Part shown: piece by piece, positions 1 to 8,130 of the stretch
Position numbering within the stretch: position 1 is the stretch's first letter
Layout of the letters: each line of letters starts with the position of its first letter
From: Arthrobacter alpinus
Lineage (GTDB): Bacteria; Actinomycetota; Actinomycetes; Actinomycetales; Micrococcaceae
Direction of reading: 5' to 3'
NCBI RefSeq assembly: GCF_001294625.1
Contig: NZ_CP012677.1
Coordinates: 3,982,454-4,046,453, forward strand
Length of the DNA: 64,000 nt
Translations under genes and position numbers: made by a program
Notes under the pieces: generated by a model
Database searches by the model: none
What the model saw: the letters and a program-made list of their open reading frames with translations, nothing else
What the model was told of the DNA's origin: nothing

Positions 1-442
1 GGGGTGGCAAAGAAGTCGAGCTACGTGTTTGGGGATGTTGGCGCGCGAACAGTCATGGCCTTCTGTGTACCAAAAATTGGATCCGTGCGCAGATGGTCCC
101 AAGATTTTTGGCATAGCTTGTGGGAAGGTCAAGTTGGGGTCTGGGGAAGATCTGCCCGGAAATTCTCTAATGATTCTTGGTAGGCCTGGTGCCCACTGTC
201 AGGATAGGTGCCACTGCTTCTCGACGTGACTCGATCTTTCTCTGGCGACGAATTCATCTGTCCTATTTTTGACTCGTCCATTGAATGGCAGTGGCATCAG
301 CCTGGCCCCTTGCCTTGGCTTGATAAAAGGTTGACCACACCAGCGATGGTGCGTGTCTCATTAGAGATCTGCCGGACAAGACTTGAACACCAGATGCGAT
401 GCCACCAAATAGCGGCAACGACTGGAAAGCAGGATCACCATC
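1..442. other. Non-coding 5' flank of the IS110-type element
   Basis: No convincing gene is seen here. The short open frames lack ribosome binding sites and resemble no family I recognise. The part closest to the transposase contains an 8-bp inverted repeat, GTGGCATC at 291-298 and GATGCCAC at 398-405, enclosing about 100 bases with smaller potential stems. IS110-group elements keep their non-coding bridge RNA upstream of the transposase, so this stretch is the natural place for it; that is inference. I could not define the left end of the element, and anything belonging to a neighbouring gene before base 1 is not visible. Confidence 0.4.
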
Positions 443-1488
443 ATGGCCCTTGTGGCAGAACAATACGATTACGTCATCGGTATCGACACGCACTCGCGTA
501 TCCACACGTACGCCGTCATCAACACCAACACTGGAGCCAAAATCGGTGTGAAACATTCCCCGTCACCAAACCCGGGATGAACCGTGCCATCGCCTGGATC
601 CGCAGGAATACCTCCGGGGAGATCTTGGCATCCATTGAGGGAACCAACTCCTACGGGTCTTCTATTCGCCGTGCGCTCATTGTTGAGGGAGTGCGCGTAG
701 TGGAGGTGAAGCCGCCAAGGAAGAAGGCACGTCATGGGGTCGGAAAATCCGATCCGATCGACGCATTTGCTGCAGCTAGGAGTGTTCTGGGACAAGAGAC
801 AGAGTTGCTGCTTCATCCCCGTTGTGACGGAGAACGTGCTGCGATCAGCGTGCTTTTGGCTGCACGGCGCCGTATCGATCATCAGCGCACCGCAAACCGC
901 AATGCCTTGAATGCCCTGGTGCAATTAGTCGACTTAGGGGTTGATGCCCGCCATGCGTTGACCGACGCCCAGCTCAAGGAAATCAGTGAGTGGCGCACAC
1001 GCGAGCATGACAACAAAGACCAGCGGGTCGCCCGGGCCGAGGCTATCGACCTGGCAAAATCCATCAAGACCAGCAAGGCAAGGCTCAAAGAAATCGAGGC
1101 TGAGTTGGTTGACCTTGATGAGAAAATGGCGCCGGGATTGCAGGATCAATTTGGTATGGGTCCGGTGACCGTCGGGATCATCTTGGCCGCGTATTCACAC
1201 CAGGGCCGGGTTCGCTCTGAAGCTGCCTTCGCAGCCCTAGCCGTCACTTCACCACTCCAAGCATCCTCCGGGAACACCAAACGGTACAGACTTAACCTCG
1301 GAGGCGACAGGCAACTGAACATGGCCTTGGACATCATTGCCAAGAACCGTATGAGATTCGATGAGAAAACCAAGGCCTACGTCGAGCGACGAACCGCAGA
1401 GGGACTGAGCTACCGAGAAATCAAAAGATGCTTGAAACGGTTCCTCGCCCGATCAATTTTTAGGCAACTCGAAGCACTTGGGGCTTGA
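291..1488 (+). mobile_element. IS110-family insertion sequence, ends not resolved
   Basis: A disrupted IS110-type transposase (see the pseudogene at 443-1488) preceded by about 150 bases of potentially structured non-coding DNA. IS110 elements usually lack clear terminal inverted repeats and make no obvious target duplications, so the boundaries given here are only the outer limits of what I can tie to the element. It sits about 220 bases from tRNA-Ser(CGA). A comparison with a related genome lacking the insertion would set the ends. Confidence 0.5.
443..1488 (+). pseudogene. IS110-family transposase, frameshifted
   Basis: Two frames together make a normal-length (about 348 residue) IS110 transposase. 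The frame from ATG 443 encodes the N-terminal catalytic start with the motif GIDTHSRIHTYAV, then ends at a TGA just after about 44 codons. The remainder, from roughly base 556, continues in the next frame (PVTKPGMNRAIAW), with the ASIEGTNSYG acidic region, KSDPIDAFAA and the C-terminal IS116/IS110/IS902 domain (GMGPVTVG, then ASSGNTKRYR). One missing base near 553-556 would explain the break; restoring it joins VK to FPVTKPG smoothly. No classical slippery heptamer is present, so this looks like a mutation or a sequencing error rather than programmed frameshifting. The long open frame that begins upstream at 208 is only a chance extension of the second part and omits the first catalytic aspartate. 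Confidence 0.8.
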
Positions 1489-1676
1489 TTTAATCCATAA
1501 AAGGGTCAAAAAAGACAGCGGTATCAAACCCGGGACGGTTTAGTCTGCCCTCGTTCCGTGTCGAGGCTTGGCAACAAGATGAAATGTGAATGCAGCACGG
1601 GGACATTGTGTGGAACTTGACTATGATGCTTTCAAAGTCTGCACCATAAGTGCACCACAACATCCCAGAAATGACG

Positions 1677-1702
1677 AAAACCCCCGGTAAACCGGGGGTT
1701 TT
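1677..1702 (-). terminator. Rho-independent terminator of tRNA-Ser(CGA)
   Basis: Perfect 12-bp arms (AAAACCCCCGGT and its complement) around a 2-base loop. On the minus strand the stem ends in a T run, and it begins 4 bases past the encoded CCA of the tRNA. Confidence 0.9.
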
Positions 1703-1705
1703 CAT

Positions 1706-1795
1706 TGGCGGTGACGGTGGGATTTGAACCCACGTCAGGCTCTCACCTGAACAACATTTCGAGTGTTGCACCTTCGGCCGCTCGGACACGTCACC
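1706..1795 (-). tRNA. tRNA-Ser (anticodon CGA)
   Basis: The minus strand folds as a class II tRNA: acceptor GGTGACG paired with CGTCACC, D-arm GTCCGAGCGGCC, anticodon loop CTCGAAA, a long variable arm (GTGAGAGCCTGAC) and the T-loop GTTCAAATC. Anticodon CGA reads UCG serine codons. The discriminator is G, and a CCA end is encoded at 1706-1708, unlike the two other serine tRNAs in the window. A strong terminator follows directly. Confidence 0.97.
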
Positions 1796-1869
1796 AACGC
1801 GTCAACAATACCGGCTTAGAGCGCTGGAGCAAAAATGGCGGTTTCCATCCCACCTAATATGTCCGATCC

Positions 1870-3060
1870 ATGGTGCAAGATAAGCACATGGACACTCCAA
1901 CGCAACGTGCCTGGAGCTGGCACAAACAAGGCCTGGACGGATCGCTGGAGGGGAGCACCAGCGCCGAAATATTCACCAAGGCAGGGTGGGCCCGGTCCGT
2001 GGGCGGCGCAAACCCCTACCTGACACTCTTCTCCCGGGCGGGGATCCGCAGGGATGTGGCCGACGCCGACGTCGCCGCAGTGCGCATCCACGAACTTCCG
2101 ACGGCGCGCGGCTGCACCTACGTCCTCGGGGCTGACGACTTCGCCTGGGCTCTGACTCTGGGGCGGGCGGCGGCCGACGCTTCGGTGAAGATCCTGGACA
2201 AACTCGGCGTGGACCGTCGGGAAATCGACGAGCTTGCCGCGAAGACCCTGGCATTACTCCAGGATGCCGCCAGCAACGGCACCGGCGCCCTGGACCCGAA
2301 GCAGCTCAGGGACAGCCTTGGCGACGCCGTCCGCAGTTTGGGCGAGGAAGGCAAGAAGAAGGGGGCCTCCACCACCCTGCCCACCGTGCTGGGGATGCTC
2401 CAGGCCGGCGGGCGCATCCGGCGCGTCCCGCTAAACGGCCGGCTGGACCAGCAACGCTACGCTTACACCTTCTGGGGGCTGGAGCCCGCGCCGGAAACCA
2501 CAGAACAAGCCCGCGCCACCTTGATGGAACGGTATCTGGGCTGGACGGGCGGGGCCACACTCAAGCAAACCCAGTGGTTCACAGCCTTTACCGTGGCGCA
2601 AACCAAGGCAGCGCTCGCAGCAGCCCAGGCCGTGGAAGTTGACGGGCTGTGGCTGCTGCCCGCAGACACCGACGAGAGGGAAAACTATACGGCGCCGCGG
2701 GAGGAGAAGATCCAGCTGCTCGCCGGCACCGATGCGCTCTTCCTGCTCAGGCGCAACGCCGCCAGCCACTTTGCGCAGGATGATCAGGACCGTCAGCTGC
2801 TCACCCAGAAACTGGCACTCCAGGCCGATCTTCCCGACCATCCCATCGTGGACCGCGGCCTCATCATCGGCTTGTGGCAGTACGATCCTGGTAACAAACG
2901 GATCGCGCACTGGCTCTTCAATGAACCCACCACGGCGGTGATGCACCGGATCAAGGAGGTGGAGGCGTTCATTCGCGATGACCTGGGCGACTTCCGCAGC
3001 TTCAGCTTGGACTCGCCGTCGAGCAGGCAAAAACGCATCGACGCCATCAACGCCGCCTGA
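1870..3060 (+). CDS. Winged-helix protein of the AlkZ/YcaQ (HTH_42) family
   Basis: A 396-residue protein built like the winged-helix DNA-binding family that includes the DNA glycosylases AlkZ and YcaQ. The central stretch LMERYLGWTGGATLKQTQWF matches the family's second winged-helix segment, and the C-terminal part with VDRGLIIGLWQYDP resembles the beta-rich domain. The family size is about 360-400 residues. The N-terminal QxQ or QxD catalytic motif of true glycosylases, expected near GLQAQ, is not visible; the matching place reads GGANPYLTLFSR. It may therefore bind DNA without excising bases, or use other residues. It stands alone, convergent with the next gene. A second ATG at 1888 is an alternative start; neither has a clear ribosome binding site. 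Confidence 0.7.
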   Translation: MVQDKHMDTPTQRAWSWHKQGLDGSLEGSTSAEIFTKAGWARSVGGANPYLTLFSRAGIRRDVADADVAAVRIHELPTARGCTYVLGADDFAWALTLGRAAADASVKILDKLGVDRREIDELAAKTLALLQDAASNGTGALDPKQLRDSLGDAVRSLGEEGKKKGASTTLPTVLGMLQAGGRIRRVPLNGRLDQQRYAYTFWGLEPAPETTEQARATLMERYLGWTGGATLKQTQWFTAFTVAQTKAALAAAQAVEVDGLWLLPADTDERENYTAPREEKIQLLAGTDALFLLRRNAASHFAQDDQDRQLLTQKLALQADLPDHPIVDRGLIIGLWQYDPGNKRIAHWLFNEPTTAVMHRIKEVEAFIRDDLGDFRSFSLDSPSSRQKRIDAINAA

Positions 3061-3071
3061 CAGTCAGCTAG

Positions 3072-3515
3072 CTACGCCCCCGCTTTGCGCCACACAATCT
3101 GTTCACCAAGTGAAACACTCATCTCCCCGGGTTGGGGGGCTTCCCCGGCCAGCAAATACGGTTGCACGATGCTCAGCGACACGCCTTCGACGTGCTCGGC
3201 CGCCAGGTGGATGGCGTCGGTGCCCTGGTTCGGAAGTGAGATGTTTGAAACCACGATGGCGGCCCTGAGTTCGTCGTGGCGCTTGGAGAGGCCGTGGTAG
3301 CAGTCGGCGATGATCTCGCTCGACCCCGAGGCATCCTCCTCGCGGGGTTCGGCCATGATGAAAGCAGGCTTGCCGTCGGTGCCGATGGCGGCGGCAAACG
3401 GGACGAACTCGCCGTACTTGGCCAGACACTGGTGCGCGAACGGCAGCGCCATGTTCAGCAAGCCTTCCAAGTCTTCCTGTGCCGCCTCGGACACGGAATC
3501 ACGCCATGATGTCAC
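3072..3515 (-). CDS. Conserved protein of unknown function, paralogue of the gene at 27847-28323
   Basis: A 147-residue soluble protein I cannot assign to a named family. It shares a pattern with the 158-residue protein encoded at 27847-28323: YGEFVPFAAAI against HGAFLPVALVV, then RAAIVVSNISLP against RAAAVVCDIHLP, TDAIHLAAEHVEGVSLSIV against TDAIHIMAEHSNGVSISAV, and GEQIVW against GENQIW near the end. The GTG at 3515 is preferred because GAGGG lies 6-7 bases upstream; an in-frame ATG at 3578 has no such site. It ends 11 bases from the convergent AlkZ-like gene and may be co-directional with tadA downstream. There is no signal peptide or membrane segment. Confidence 0.65.
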   Translation of the reverse strand: MTSWRDSVSEAAQEDLEGLLNMALPFAHQCLAKYGEFVPFAAAIGTDGKPAFIMAEPREEDASGSSEIIADCYHGLSKRHDELRAAIVVSNISLPNQGTDAIHLAAEHVEGVSLSIVQPYLLAGEAPQPGEMSVSLGEQIVWRKAGA

Positions 3516-3602
3516 AGTCCACCCTCGCAGAAAATAGTTGTCCACCCGGTTTCCGGGCTCCGGAGCAGACTTTACCAAGGCGGTGCGCGTTACCAGGGCT
3601 CG

Positions 3603-4097
3603 CTAGCGGTGTCCGCTGAAGAAGTCCCTCAACAGTGCAGCGCATTCCTCCTCCCGGACGCCGGGGAAGACCTCCACCCAGTGGTTGAGGCGGCGTTCGC
3701 GCAGCACGTCAAAAACCGACCCCGCTGCTCCGGCCTTCTCATCCCAGGCCCCAAAGACGACGCGCGGCACACGTGCCAGCACAATGGCCCCGGCACACAT
3801 GGTGCACGGTTCCAGGGTCACCACCAGGGTGCAACCTGCAAGACGCCAAGAGCCCAGCTTCTTGGCCGCCTCGCGGATGGCCACCACCTCGGCATGCGCC
3901 GTGGGGTCTCCATGTGCTTCACGTTCGTTGCGCCCCAAACCGAGGACTTCGCCGTCGTTCCCTATGACCACGGCACCGATCGGCACGTCCCCCGTGAGGA
4001 GGGCGCGGCGGGCTTCAGAGAGGGCCAAGCCCATCCACTGGGCGTGCATAGCCGTGGTGGTGGTCTCGATTGGGTTGAAATTCGCGGTGGAGGGCAC
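3603..4097 (-). CDS. tadA: tRNA-specific adenosine deaminase TadA
   Basis: A 164-residue cytidine-deaminase-fold enzyme that converts the wobble adenosine of tRNA-Arg(ACG) to inosine. The zinc site is plain: HAEVVAIREA (His and catalytic Glu) and EPCTMCAGA (PCxxC). The N-terminal HAQWMGLALSEARRAL and GDVPIGAVVI are typical of TadA. Its substrate, tRNA-Arg(ACG), lies at 23825-23897 in this window, and no other adenosine-34 tRNA is seen here. The gene is divergent from upp with only 22 bases between the start codons, so their promoters overlap the coding starts. Confidence 0.95.
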   Translation of the reverse strand: MPSTANFNPIETTTTAMHAQWMGLALSEARRALLTGDVPIGAVVIGNDGEVLGLGRNEREAHGDPTAHAEVVAIREAAKKLGSWRLAGCTLVVTLEPCTMCAGAIVLARVPRVVFGAWDEKAGAAGSVFDVLRERRLNHWVEVFPGVREEECAALLRDFFSGHR

Positions 4098-4119
4098 GGC
4101 TCAATGGTAGCTTTTATCT

Positions 4120-4758
4120 ATGCGCGTACTGGTTGCGGATCATCCGCTGATTGCCCACAAGTTGACCGTTCTGCGGGACAAGAACACTCCGTCCCCCATT
4201 TTCCGGCAGTTGACCGAAGAACTTGTCACTTTGCTGGCCTATGAGGCAACCCGTGAAGTTCGGGTTCAACCCGTGAAAATTGAGACCCCCGTGACCTCCA
4301 CGATTGGCACCGGGTTGTGCAAGCCCACACCCCTGGTGGTGCCGATCCTGCGTGCCGGCCTGGGCATGCTCGAGGGTATGACCCGGCTGTTGCCCACCGC
4401 CGAGGTAGGCTTCCTGGGTATGGCCCGCAACGAGGAAACCCTCGAGGCCATCACCTATGCTGAACGCCTCCCCGAGGACCTGACAGGGCGCCAGGTCTAC
4501 GTCCTGGATCCCATGCTGGCCACCGGCGCCACCCTGATCGAAGCCTTCAAGTTCCTCTTTGACCGCGGCGCCGCGGACATCACCTGCATCTGCCTACTGG
4601 CCGCCCCCGAGGGCCTGGCCAAACTTGAAGCCGCCCACGGCGACCGCGACAACGTTCATATTGTGCTGGCCTCCATTGACGAGGGCCTGGACGAAAACTC
4701 TTACATCGTGCCGGGTCTAGGCGACGCCGGCGACCGCCTGTACGGCGTGGTGGACTGA
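4120..4758 (+). CDS. upp: Uracil phosphoribosyltransferase
   Basis: A 212-residue pyrimidine salvage enzyme joining uracil and PRPP to give UMP. Visible landmarks are [13 protein letters not shown], the PRPP-binding loop [17 protein letters not shown] and the C-terminal uracil-binding stretch [12 protein letters not shown]. The length is exactly that of the family. There is no clear Shine-Dalgarno before the ATG; a TAGCTT box at 4108-4113 would place the transcription start at or near the start codon, so a leaderless message is possible. It is divergent from tadA and convergent with the lytic-transglycosylase-like gene across a long palindrome. Confidence 0.96.
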   Translation: MRVLVADHPLIAHKLTVLRDKNTPSPIFRQLTEELVTLLAYEATREVRVQPVKIETPVTSTIGTGLCKPTPLVVPILRAGLGMLEGMTRLLPTAEVGFLGMARNEETLEAITYAERLPEDLTGRQVYVLDPMLATGATLIEAFKFLFDRGAADITCICLLAAPEGLAKLEAAHGDRDNVHIVLASIDEGLDENSYIVPGLGDAGDRLYGVVD

Positions 4759-4770
4759 CCCTTGTGACGA

Positions 4771-4832
4771 GAACGGGGCCAACCCGCGAGAACGGGTATA
4801 TTACCCACCGTTCTCGCGGGTTGGCCCCGTTC
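4771..4832. terminator. Long perfect palindrome between convergent genes (25-bp arms)
   Basis: The arms at 4771-4795 and 4808-4832 are exact reverse complements, with a 12-base loop. It lies between the stops of upp and the gene at 4850. There is no T-tract on either side, so it is not a textbook intrinsic terminator, but its symmetry and position fit bidirectional termination. Confidence 0.7.
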
Positions 4833-4849
4833 TGGCGTTAAAAGCGGGC

Positions 4850-5599
4850 TTAGTACCAGCCGACGGCGTTCGAGTGTCCCCACGCGCCGCACGGGGTGCC
4901 GTAGCGCCCCGCGATGTACGTCAATCCCCACGCGATCTGGGTTTGGTAGTTGGTGGCCCAGTCCGCGCCGACGCTTTCCATCTTGCTCGCTGGCAGTGAT
5001 TGGGCAATCCCGTAGGCGCCGCTGGAGGGATTTTCCGCCGACGTGAGCCAGCTGGATTCGCGTTCCCACAGCTGGGTCAGGCAGCTCATTTGCTCTGCGC
5101 CCCAGCCGCGGGCGCTCAAAGTTGTGGCGGCGTAGGCTTTCGCGGCGGCCGGGTTGTCGGCAACTACGGCTGCGGCGGGCGCTGCCGTGGGGCTCCCCAC
5201 CGCAGTGACGGCGTCGGCCTGGCTCTTGACAGTGGGCGAGGTGCTAGATGCGGTGCTGGAGCCGAGCGGGACGCTGGAAAATGCGATGGCCGCATCAGAC
5301 GGTGCGGAAATGGCCGACGGCGCTGCATTGGACGCGGTGGTCGATGTCAGGCTGGCTGCCGAGAAGTCAGCGGGGGCATTGTGGGCACCAGCCTGGGTCA
5401 AACCTCCGCCGGCTAGCAGTGCCCCGGCGATGGCAACGACTGCCATGCGTTTGGCCGGACTTACGCGCCGGGCGTTGCTGTGGGAGGCGGCCGCACTGGC
5501 GGACCCGGGGCGTTTGGCTTCTTGGCGGGAAGGATCTTGGCGGGAAGGATTGCTGGCGGAATCGGCGCGGCGGCGGCCGCGCGCAGGTGTATCGGGCAT
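4850..5599 (-). CDS. Secreted lytic-transglycosylase-like (Rpf/SLT-type) cell-wall protein
   Basis: A 249-residue exported protein. After a basic, low-complexity N-terminus a hydrophobic segment MAVVAIAGALLAGGGL with AGA suggests a signal peptide preceded by an unusually long n-region of about 50 residues. A long Ala/Ser/Thr-rich linker follows, then a C-terminal transglycosylase-like domain of about 75 residues with ERESSWLTSAENPSSGAYGIAQ and ITYIAGRYGTPCGAW-type ends. Such proteins cleave peptidoglycan during growth or resuscitation. ATG 5599 is chosen because AGAGAGG precedes it; the upstream in-frame ATG at 5656 lies inside the riboswitch aptamer. Control by c-di-AMP is expected from the leader. 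Confidence 0.85.
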   Translation of the reverse strand: MPDTPARGRRRADSASNPSRQDPSRQEAKRPGSASAAASHSNARRVSPAKRMAVVAIAGALLAGGGLTQAGAHNAPADFSAASLTSTTASNAAPSAISAPSDAAIAFSSVPLGSSTASSTSPTVKSQADAVTAVGSPTAAPAAAVVADNPAAAKAYAATTLSARGWGAEQMSCLTQLWERESSWLTSAENPSSGAYGIAQSLPASKMESVGADWATNYQTQIAWGLTYIAGRYGTPCGAWGHSNAVGWY

Positions 5600-5610
5600 A
5601 GTGAACAGGA

Positions 5611-5805
5611 CCTCTCTACGCCTGCGAGGTGAGCTGTCGGGAACGGATGAGAGCATCCGGCCAGGCGCCGGGCAAAAAAATGCCCGCGCTTTGGTTTAAC
5701 CCCAAGGACTTCCAAGGTGGAGGCCCGCAAAGATTGGGTCCCCCGTCTCTGCCATCAGTGTGAACGGGAAATGGGCGGCGGCAGAGCTCGGCGAACCGTC
5801 CATTT
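5611..5805 (-). promoter_or_regulatory. c-di-AMP riboswitch (ydaO/yuaA class)
   Basis: The minus-strand leader carries the conserved ydaO pieces in order: a 5' GGTTCGCCGAGCTCTGCC part, GGGGGACCCA, TTGGGGTTAAACC, a variable hairpin with a run of seven T between GCGCGGGCA and TGCCCGGCGC, and the hallmark 3' end CCCGACAGCTCACCTCGC followed by AGGCG. This class binds cyclic di-AMP and usually turns off cell-wall hydrolase and osmolyte genes when the ligand is high. It ends about 10 bases before the ATG of the lytic-transglycosylase-like gene, next to its ribosome binding site. The exact 5' limit is approximate. Confidence 0.9.
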
Positions 5806-5904
5806 GCGCCCTGGAACCGTTGGTGTTTCGGTAGGCACTTTCCCAACTTTACGCAACGAAACCGCGTATGTCACATTTTGGTAACGGGCATGACGGGACA
5901 GCCA

Positions 5905-5933
5905 TTTACTTAGCAATGCTAATGACCTAGGCT
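5905..5933 (+). promoter_or_regulatory. Promoter with palindromic MarR-type operator
   Basis: TTTACT at 5905-5910 and TAGGCT at 5928-5933 are separated by 17 bases. TTAGCAATGCTAA, a perfect inverted repeat around its central base, fills 5910-5922. The gene downstream is a MarR regulator, so autorepression is the likely reading. Confidence 0.55.
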
Positions 5934-5969
5934 AAGGAAAACGAGATACGTAACTTTTTCAGCGGACAG

Positions 5970-6488
5970 ATGCAGGCGATGACTGAGGCTTCAACAGCAT
6001 TTACGACGGCGGAACATGGTCCGCCACTGCCTCTCGCCGGGTGCGAGGAGACTCCGGACCAAACACGAACTGCGGATGCGGGCCTCCTTGCCGCCGAACT
6101 GCGTGTAGCGATCATGCGCACCTCCCGCCGGGTGCGGGCAGAGGGGGCTTCCCGGGAAATCAGCCCCGGACAATATTCGGTGCTAGTGGGCGTCGTGGAC
6201 GGCGCCCGGACCTCCGGGCAACTCGCCGAACGCGAGCAGATTCAGGCGCCATCGATGACCCGCATAGTCAACGGACTGGTGGCTGCCGGCTTCGTCACCC
6301 GCGAGGCCAGCCCCCAGGACGGACGGCAGGTGTTGGTGCGAATAACCAGCGCCGGAACCGAGGTGCTCCGGCAGGCCCGCTCGCGGCGGACGCAATGGTT
6401 GGCCCAACGCGTTGCCGCCCTGACCACTGAAGAGCGTGCCACACTTCACCGGGCTGCCCTGATCCTGACGGAGATGAGCGGCTCGTGA
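5970..6488 (+). CDS. MarR-family transcriptional regulator
   Basis: A 172-residue winged-helix repressor. The core runs from SPGQYSVLVGVVDGARTSGQLAEREQIQAPSM through the wing DGRQVLVRITSAGTEVL, in the usual MarR order, with a roughly 40-residue extra N-terminus. The stop overlaps the start of the MFS exporter by 4 bases (GTGA), so the two are translationally coupled and the regulator probably senses a substrate of the exporter. A palindromic operator lies in its promoter. The start could be ATG 5970 or ATG 5979. Confidence 0.88.
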   Translation: MQAMTEASTAFTTAEHGPPLPLAGCEETPDQTRTADAGLLAAELRVAIMRTSRRVRAEGASREISPGQYSVLVGVVDGARTSGQLAEREQIQAPSMTRIVNGLVAAGFVTREASPQDGRQVLVRITSAGTEVLRQARSRRTQWLAQRVAALTTEERATLHRAALILTEMSGS

Positions 6489-7750
6489 ATTCCATGTTCC
6501 GTGCCCTGAAGGTGTTCAACTACCGGCTCTGGGTGACCGGAGCGTTGGTGTCCAACATTGGCACCTGGATGCAACGCGTGGCCCAGGACTGGCTGGTGCT
6601 GACCATCTTGACCAACCATTCCGGAACTGCCGCCGGCATCACCACCGGACTGCAGTTCTTGCCCATTCTCTTTCTGGGCCCCTTCGCCGGCCTGGTGGGC
6701 GACCGCGTGAACAAGAGAAAGCTGTTGCTGTGGACCCAGAGCGCCATGGGGCTCTTCGCCCTGCTGCTGGGCCTGCTGGTGATCACCCACACGGTGGAGC
6801 TGTGGCACGTGTATTTGCTGGCATTCTTGCTCGGTGTGGCCAGCGCCTTTGACGCCCCGTCACGGCAGGCATTTGTCTCAGAAGTCGTCGATAAAGAAGA
6901 TATCCCCAACGCCGTCGCCCTTAACAGTGCCTCCTTCAACCTGGCCCGCCTGGCAGGCCCCGGGATTGCCGGGCTGGTGATTGCCTTCTTTGGGACAGGT
7001 CCGGCCTTCTTGATCAATGCGGCAAGCTTCCTGGCGGTGATCATTTCGCTATGGCGCATGCGTGTCTGCGAATTGCAGCCTGCGGTGCAGGTGCCACGGG
7101 CCAAGGGGCAGATTCGCGAAGGGTTCAGCTACATCCGCCAACGGCCGGATCTGATGATGATCATGTTTCTGGTGTTCATGGTGGGCACCTTTGGCATGAA
7201 TTTCCAGATCACCAATGCCCTTATGGCCACTACCGTGTTCCATCTGGGGCCCGGTGAGTATGGGCTTCTGGGATCCGTCATGGCTGTCGGTACGCTGGCG
7301 GCAGCCCTCATGGCGGCGCGGCGCAAGAGGATGCGGATGCTTTACATCGTGGGCGGGGCCTTTGCATTTGGGGTAACCGTTGCCATCGCCGCGTTCATGC
7401 CCACCTTCTTGCTCTATGCCCTTGCCTTGGTCCCTGTGGGGCTGGCGTCGTTGACATTCCTGAACGCCTGCAACACCACCGTCCAGCTGACCACCGATTC
7501 AGCCATGCGTGGACGTGTCTTGGCGGTTTACATGATGGTCCTGCAAGGTGGCACGCCCATTGGGGCGCCCTTGGTTGGCTGGATCGCCACCGAATTTGGA
7601 GCCCGCTGGTCGCTGGGGATCGGCGCCGTGGTGGCTGTAGTCTGTTCGGCGATTGCCATGGTCATGATGAACCGGCGCAACAATATCCGCTTCCGGGACC
7701 AGTTCCAAAGCATGCGGCCATTTGCCGTGGCCCGCATCCTGCACCGATAA
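6485..7750 (+). CDS. MFS exporter (DHA3/enterobactin-exporter-like)
   Basis: A 421-residue major facilitator protein with about 12 hydrophobic segments. It opens with FRALKVFNYRLWVTGALVSNIGTWMQRVAQDWLVL, the characteristic start of MFS_3-type exporters, and carries the conserved loop GDRVNKRKLLLWTQ after helix 2 and FDAPSRQAFVSEVV in the first half. This family exports drugs, macrolides or siderophores; the substrate cannot be told. It starts at a GTG inside the stop of the MarR gene, so the pair is a simple repressor-pump operon. Confidence 0.88.
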   Translation: MNSMFRALKVFNYRLWVTGALVSNIGTWMQRVAQDWLVLTILTNHSGTAAGITTGLQFLPILFLGPFAGLVGDRVNKRKLLLWTQSAMGLFALLLGLLVITHTVELWHVYLLAFLLGVASAFDAPSRQAFVSEVVDKEDIPNAVALNSASFNLARLAGPGIAGLVIAFFGTGPAFLINAASFLAVIISLWRMRVCELQPAVQVPRAKGQIREGFSYIRQRPDLMMIMFLVFMVGTFGMNFQITNALMATTVFHLGPGEYGLLGSVMAVGTLAAALMAARRKRMRMLYIVGGAFAFGVTVAIAAFMPTFLLYALALVPVGLASLTFLNACNTTVQLTTDSAMRGRVLAVYMMVLQGGTPIGAPLVGWIATEFGARWSLGIGAVVAVVCSAIAMVMMNRRNNIRFRDQFQSMRPFAVARILHR

Positions 7751-8130
7751 GCGCCGCCACCGCTTGCGTCGGTGCTAGCTCTGATACAGCACAGTGCGGG
7801 CGGACCTGGAGCCGGTGATCCGCAACCTTTGCTGACCTACCGTAGAAGGCTGGGAGAAAACCGAACGCCGCCGATCGTTTGCGAGGACATCATAGACATG
7901 CTTTTTTGTGAAATGAATATATTCGTCGATAATCGCCTTTTCGTAGAATTTATGACAATAAAATCCGACAAGATCTTTAGGAAGTTTGACACAAAGCGTC
8001 ATTTACGGTGCAATTGAGACTAAAGATACATTGTCGCCTTGGTCACAAATGGCCCGTCAGTCTCAAATGGTGGACACTTCCCCCCTTTGTTACTTGCACG
8101 TTCGGATTGTTACGTAGGAGACTAGCTAGT
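7751..8130. other. Intergenic region, AT-rich, no convincing gene
   Basis: Roughly 7880-8040 is clearly more AT-rich than its surroundings. Two small frames, one on each strand (plus 7772-8017, minus 7775-8002), have no ribosome binding site and no recognisable family, and their amino-acid use follows the base bias. I see no terminator after the MFS gene and no repeat. The base composition hints at acquired DNA or a regulatory region for the gene at 8344. Confidence 0.35.

Noticed and set aside
29..229. 66-codon open frame at the left edge
   Set aside because: No ribosome binding site, no family resemblance, and it lies in the non-coding flank of the IS110 element.
208..442. Extended N-terminus of the IS110 transposase
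   Set aside because: In that frame the catalytic start GIDTHSR is missing; the true N-terminus is in another frame from 443.
548..562. Programmed -1 frameshift in the IS110 gene
   Set aside because: The codons GTG AAA CAT do not form an X XXY YYZ slippery site, and IS110 elements are not known to use frameshifting.
7772..8017. Small plus-strand frame in the AT-rich gap (and a minus-strand one at 7775-8002)
   Set aside because: No ribosome binding site and no recognisable motif; amino-acid use follows local base composition.
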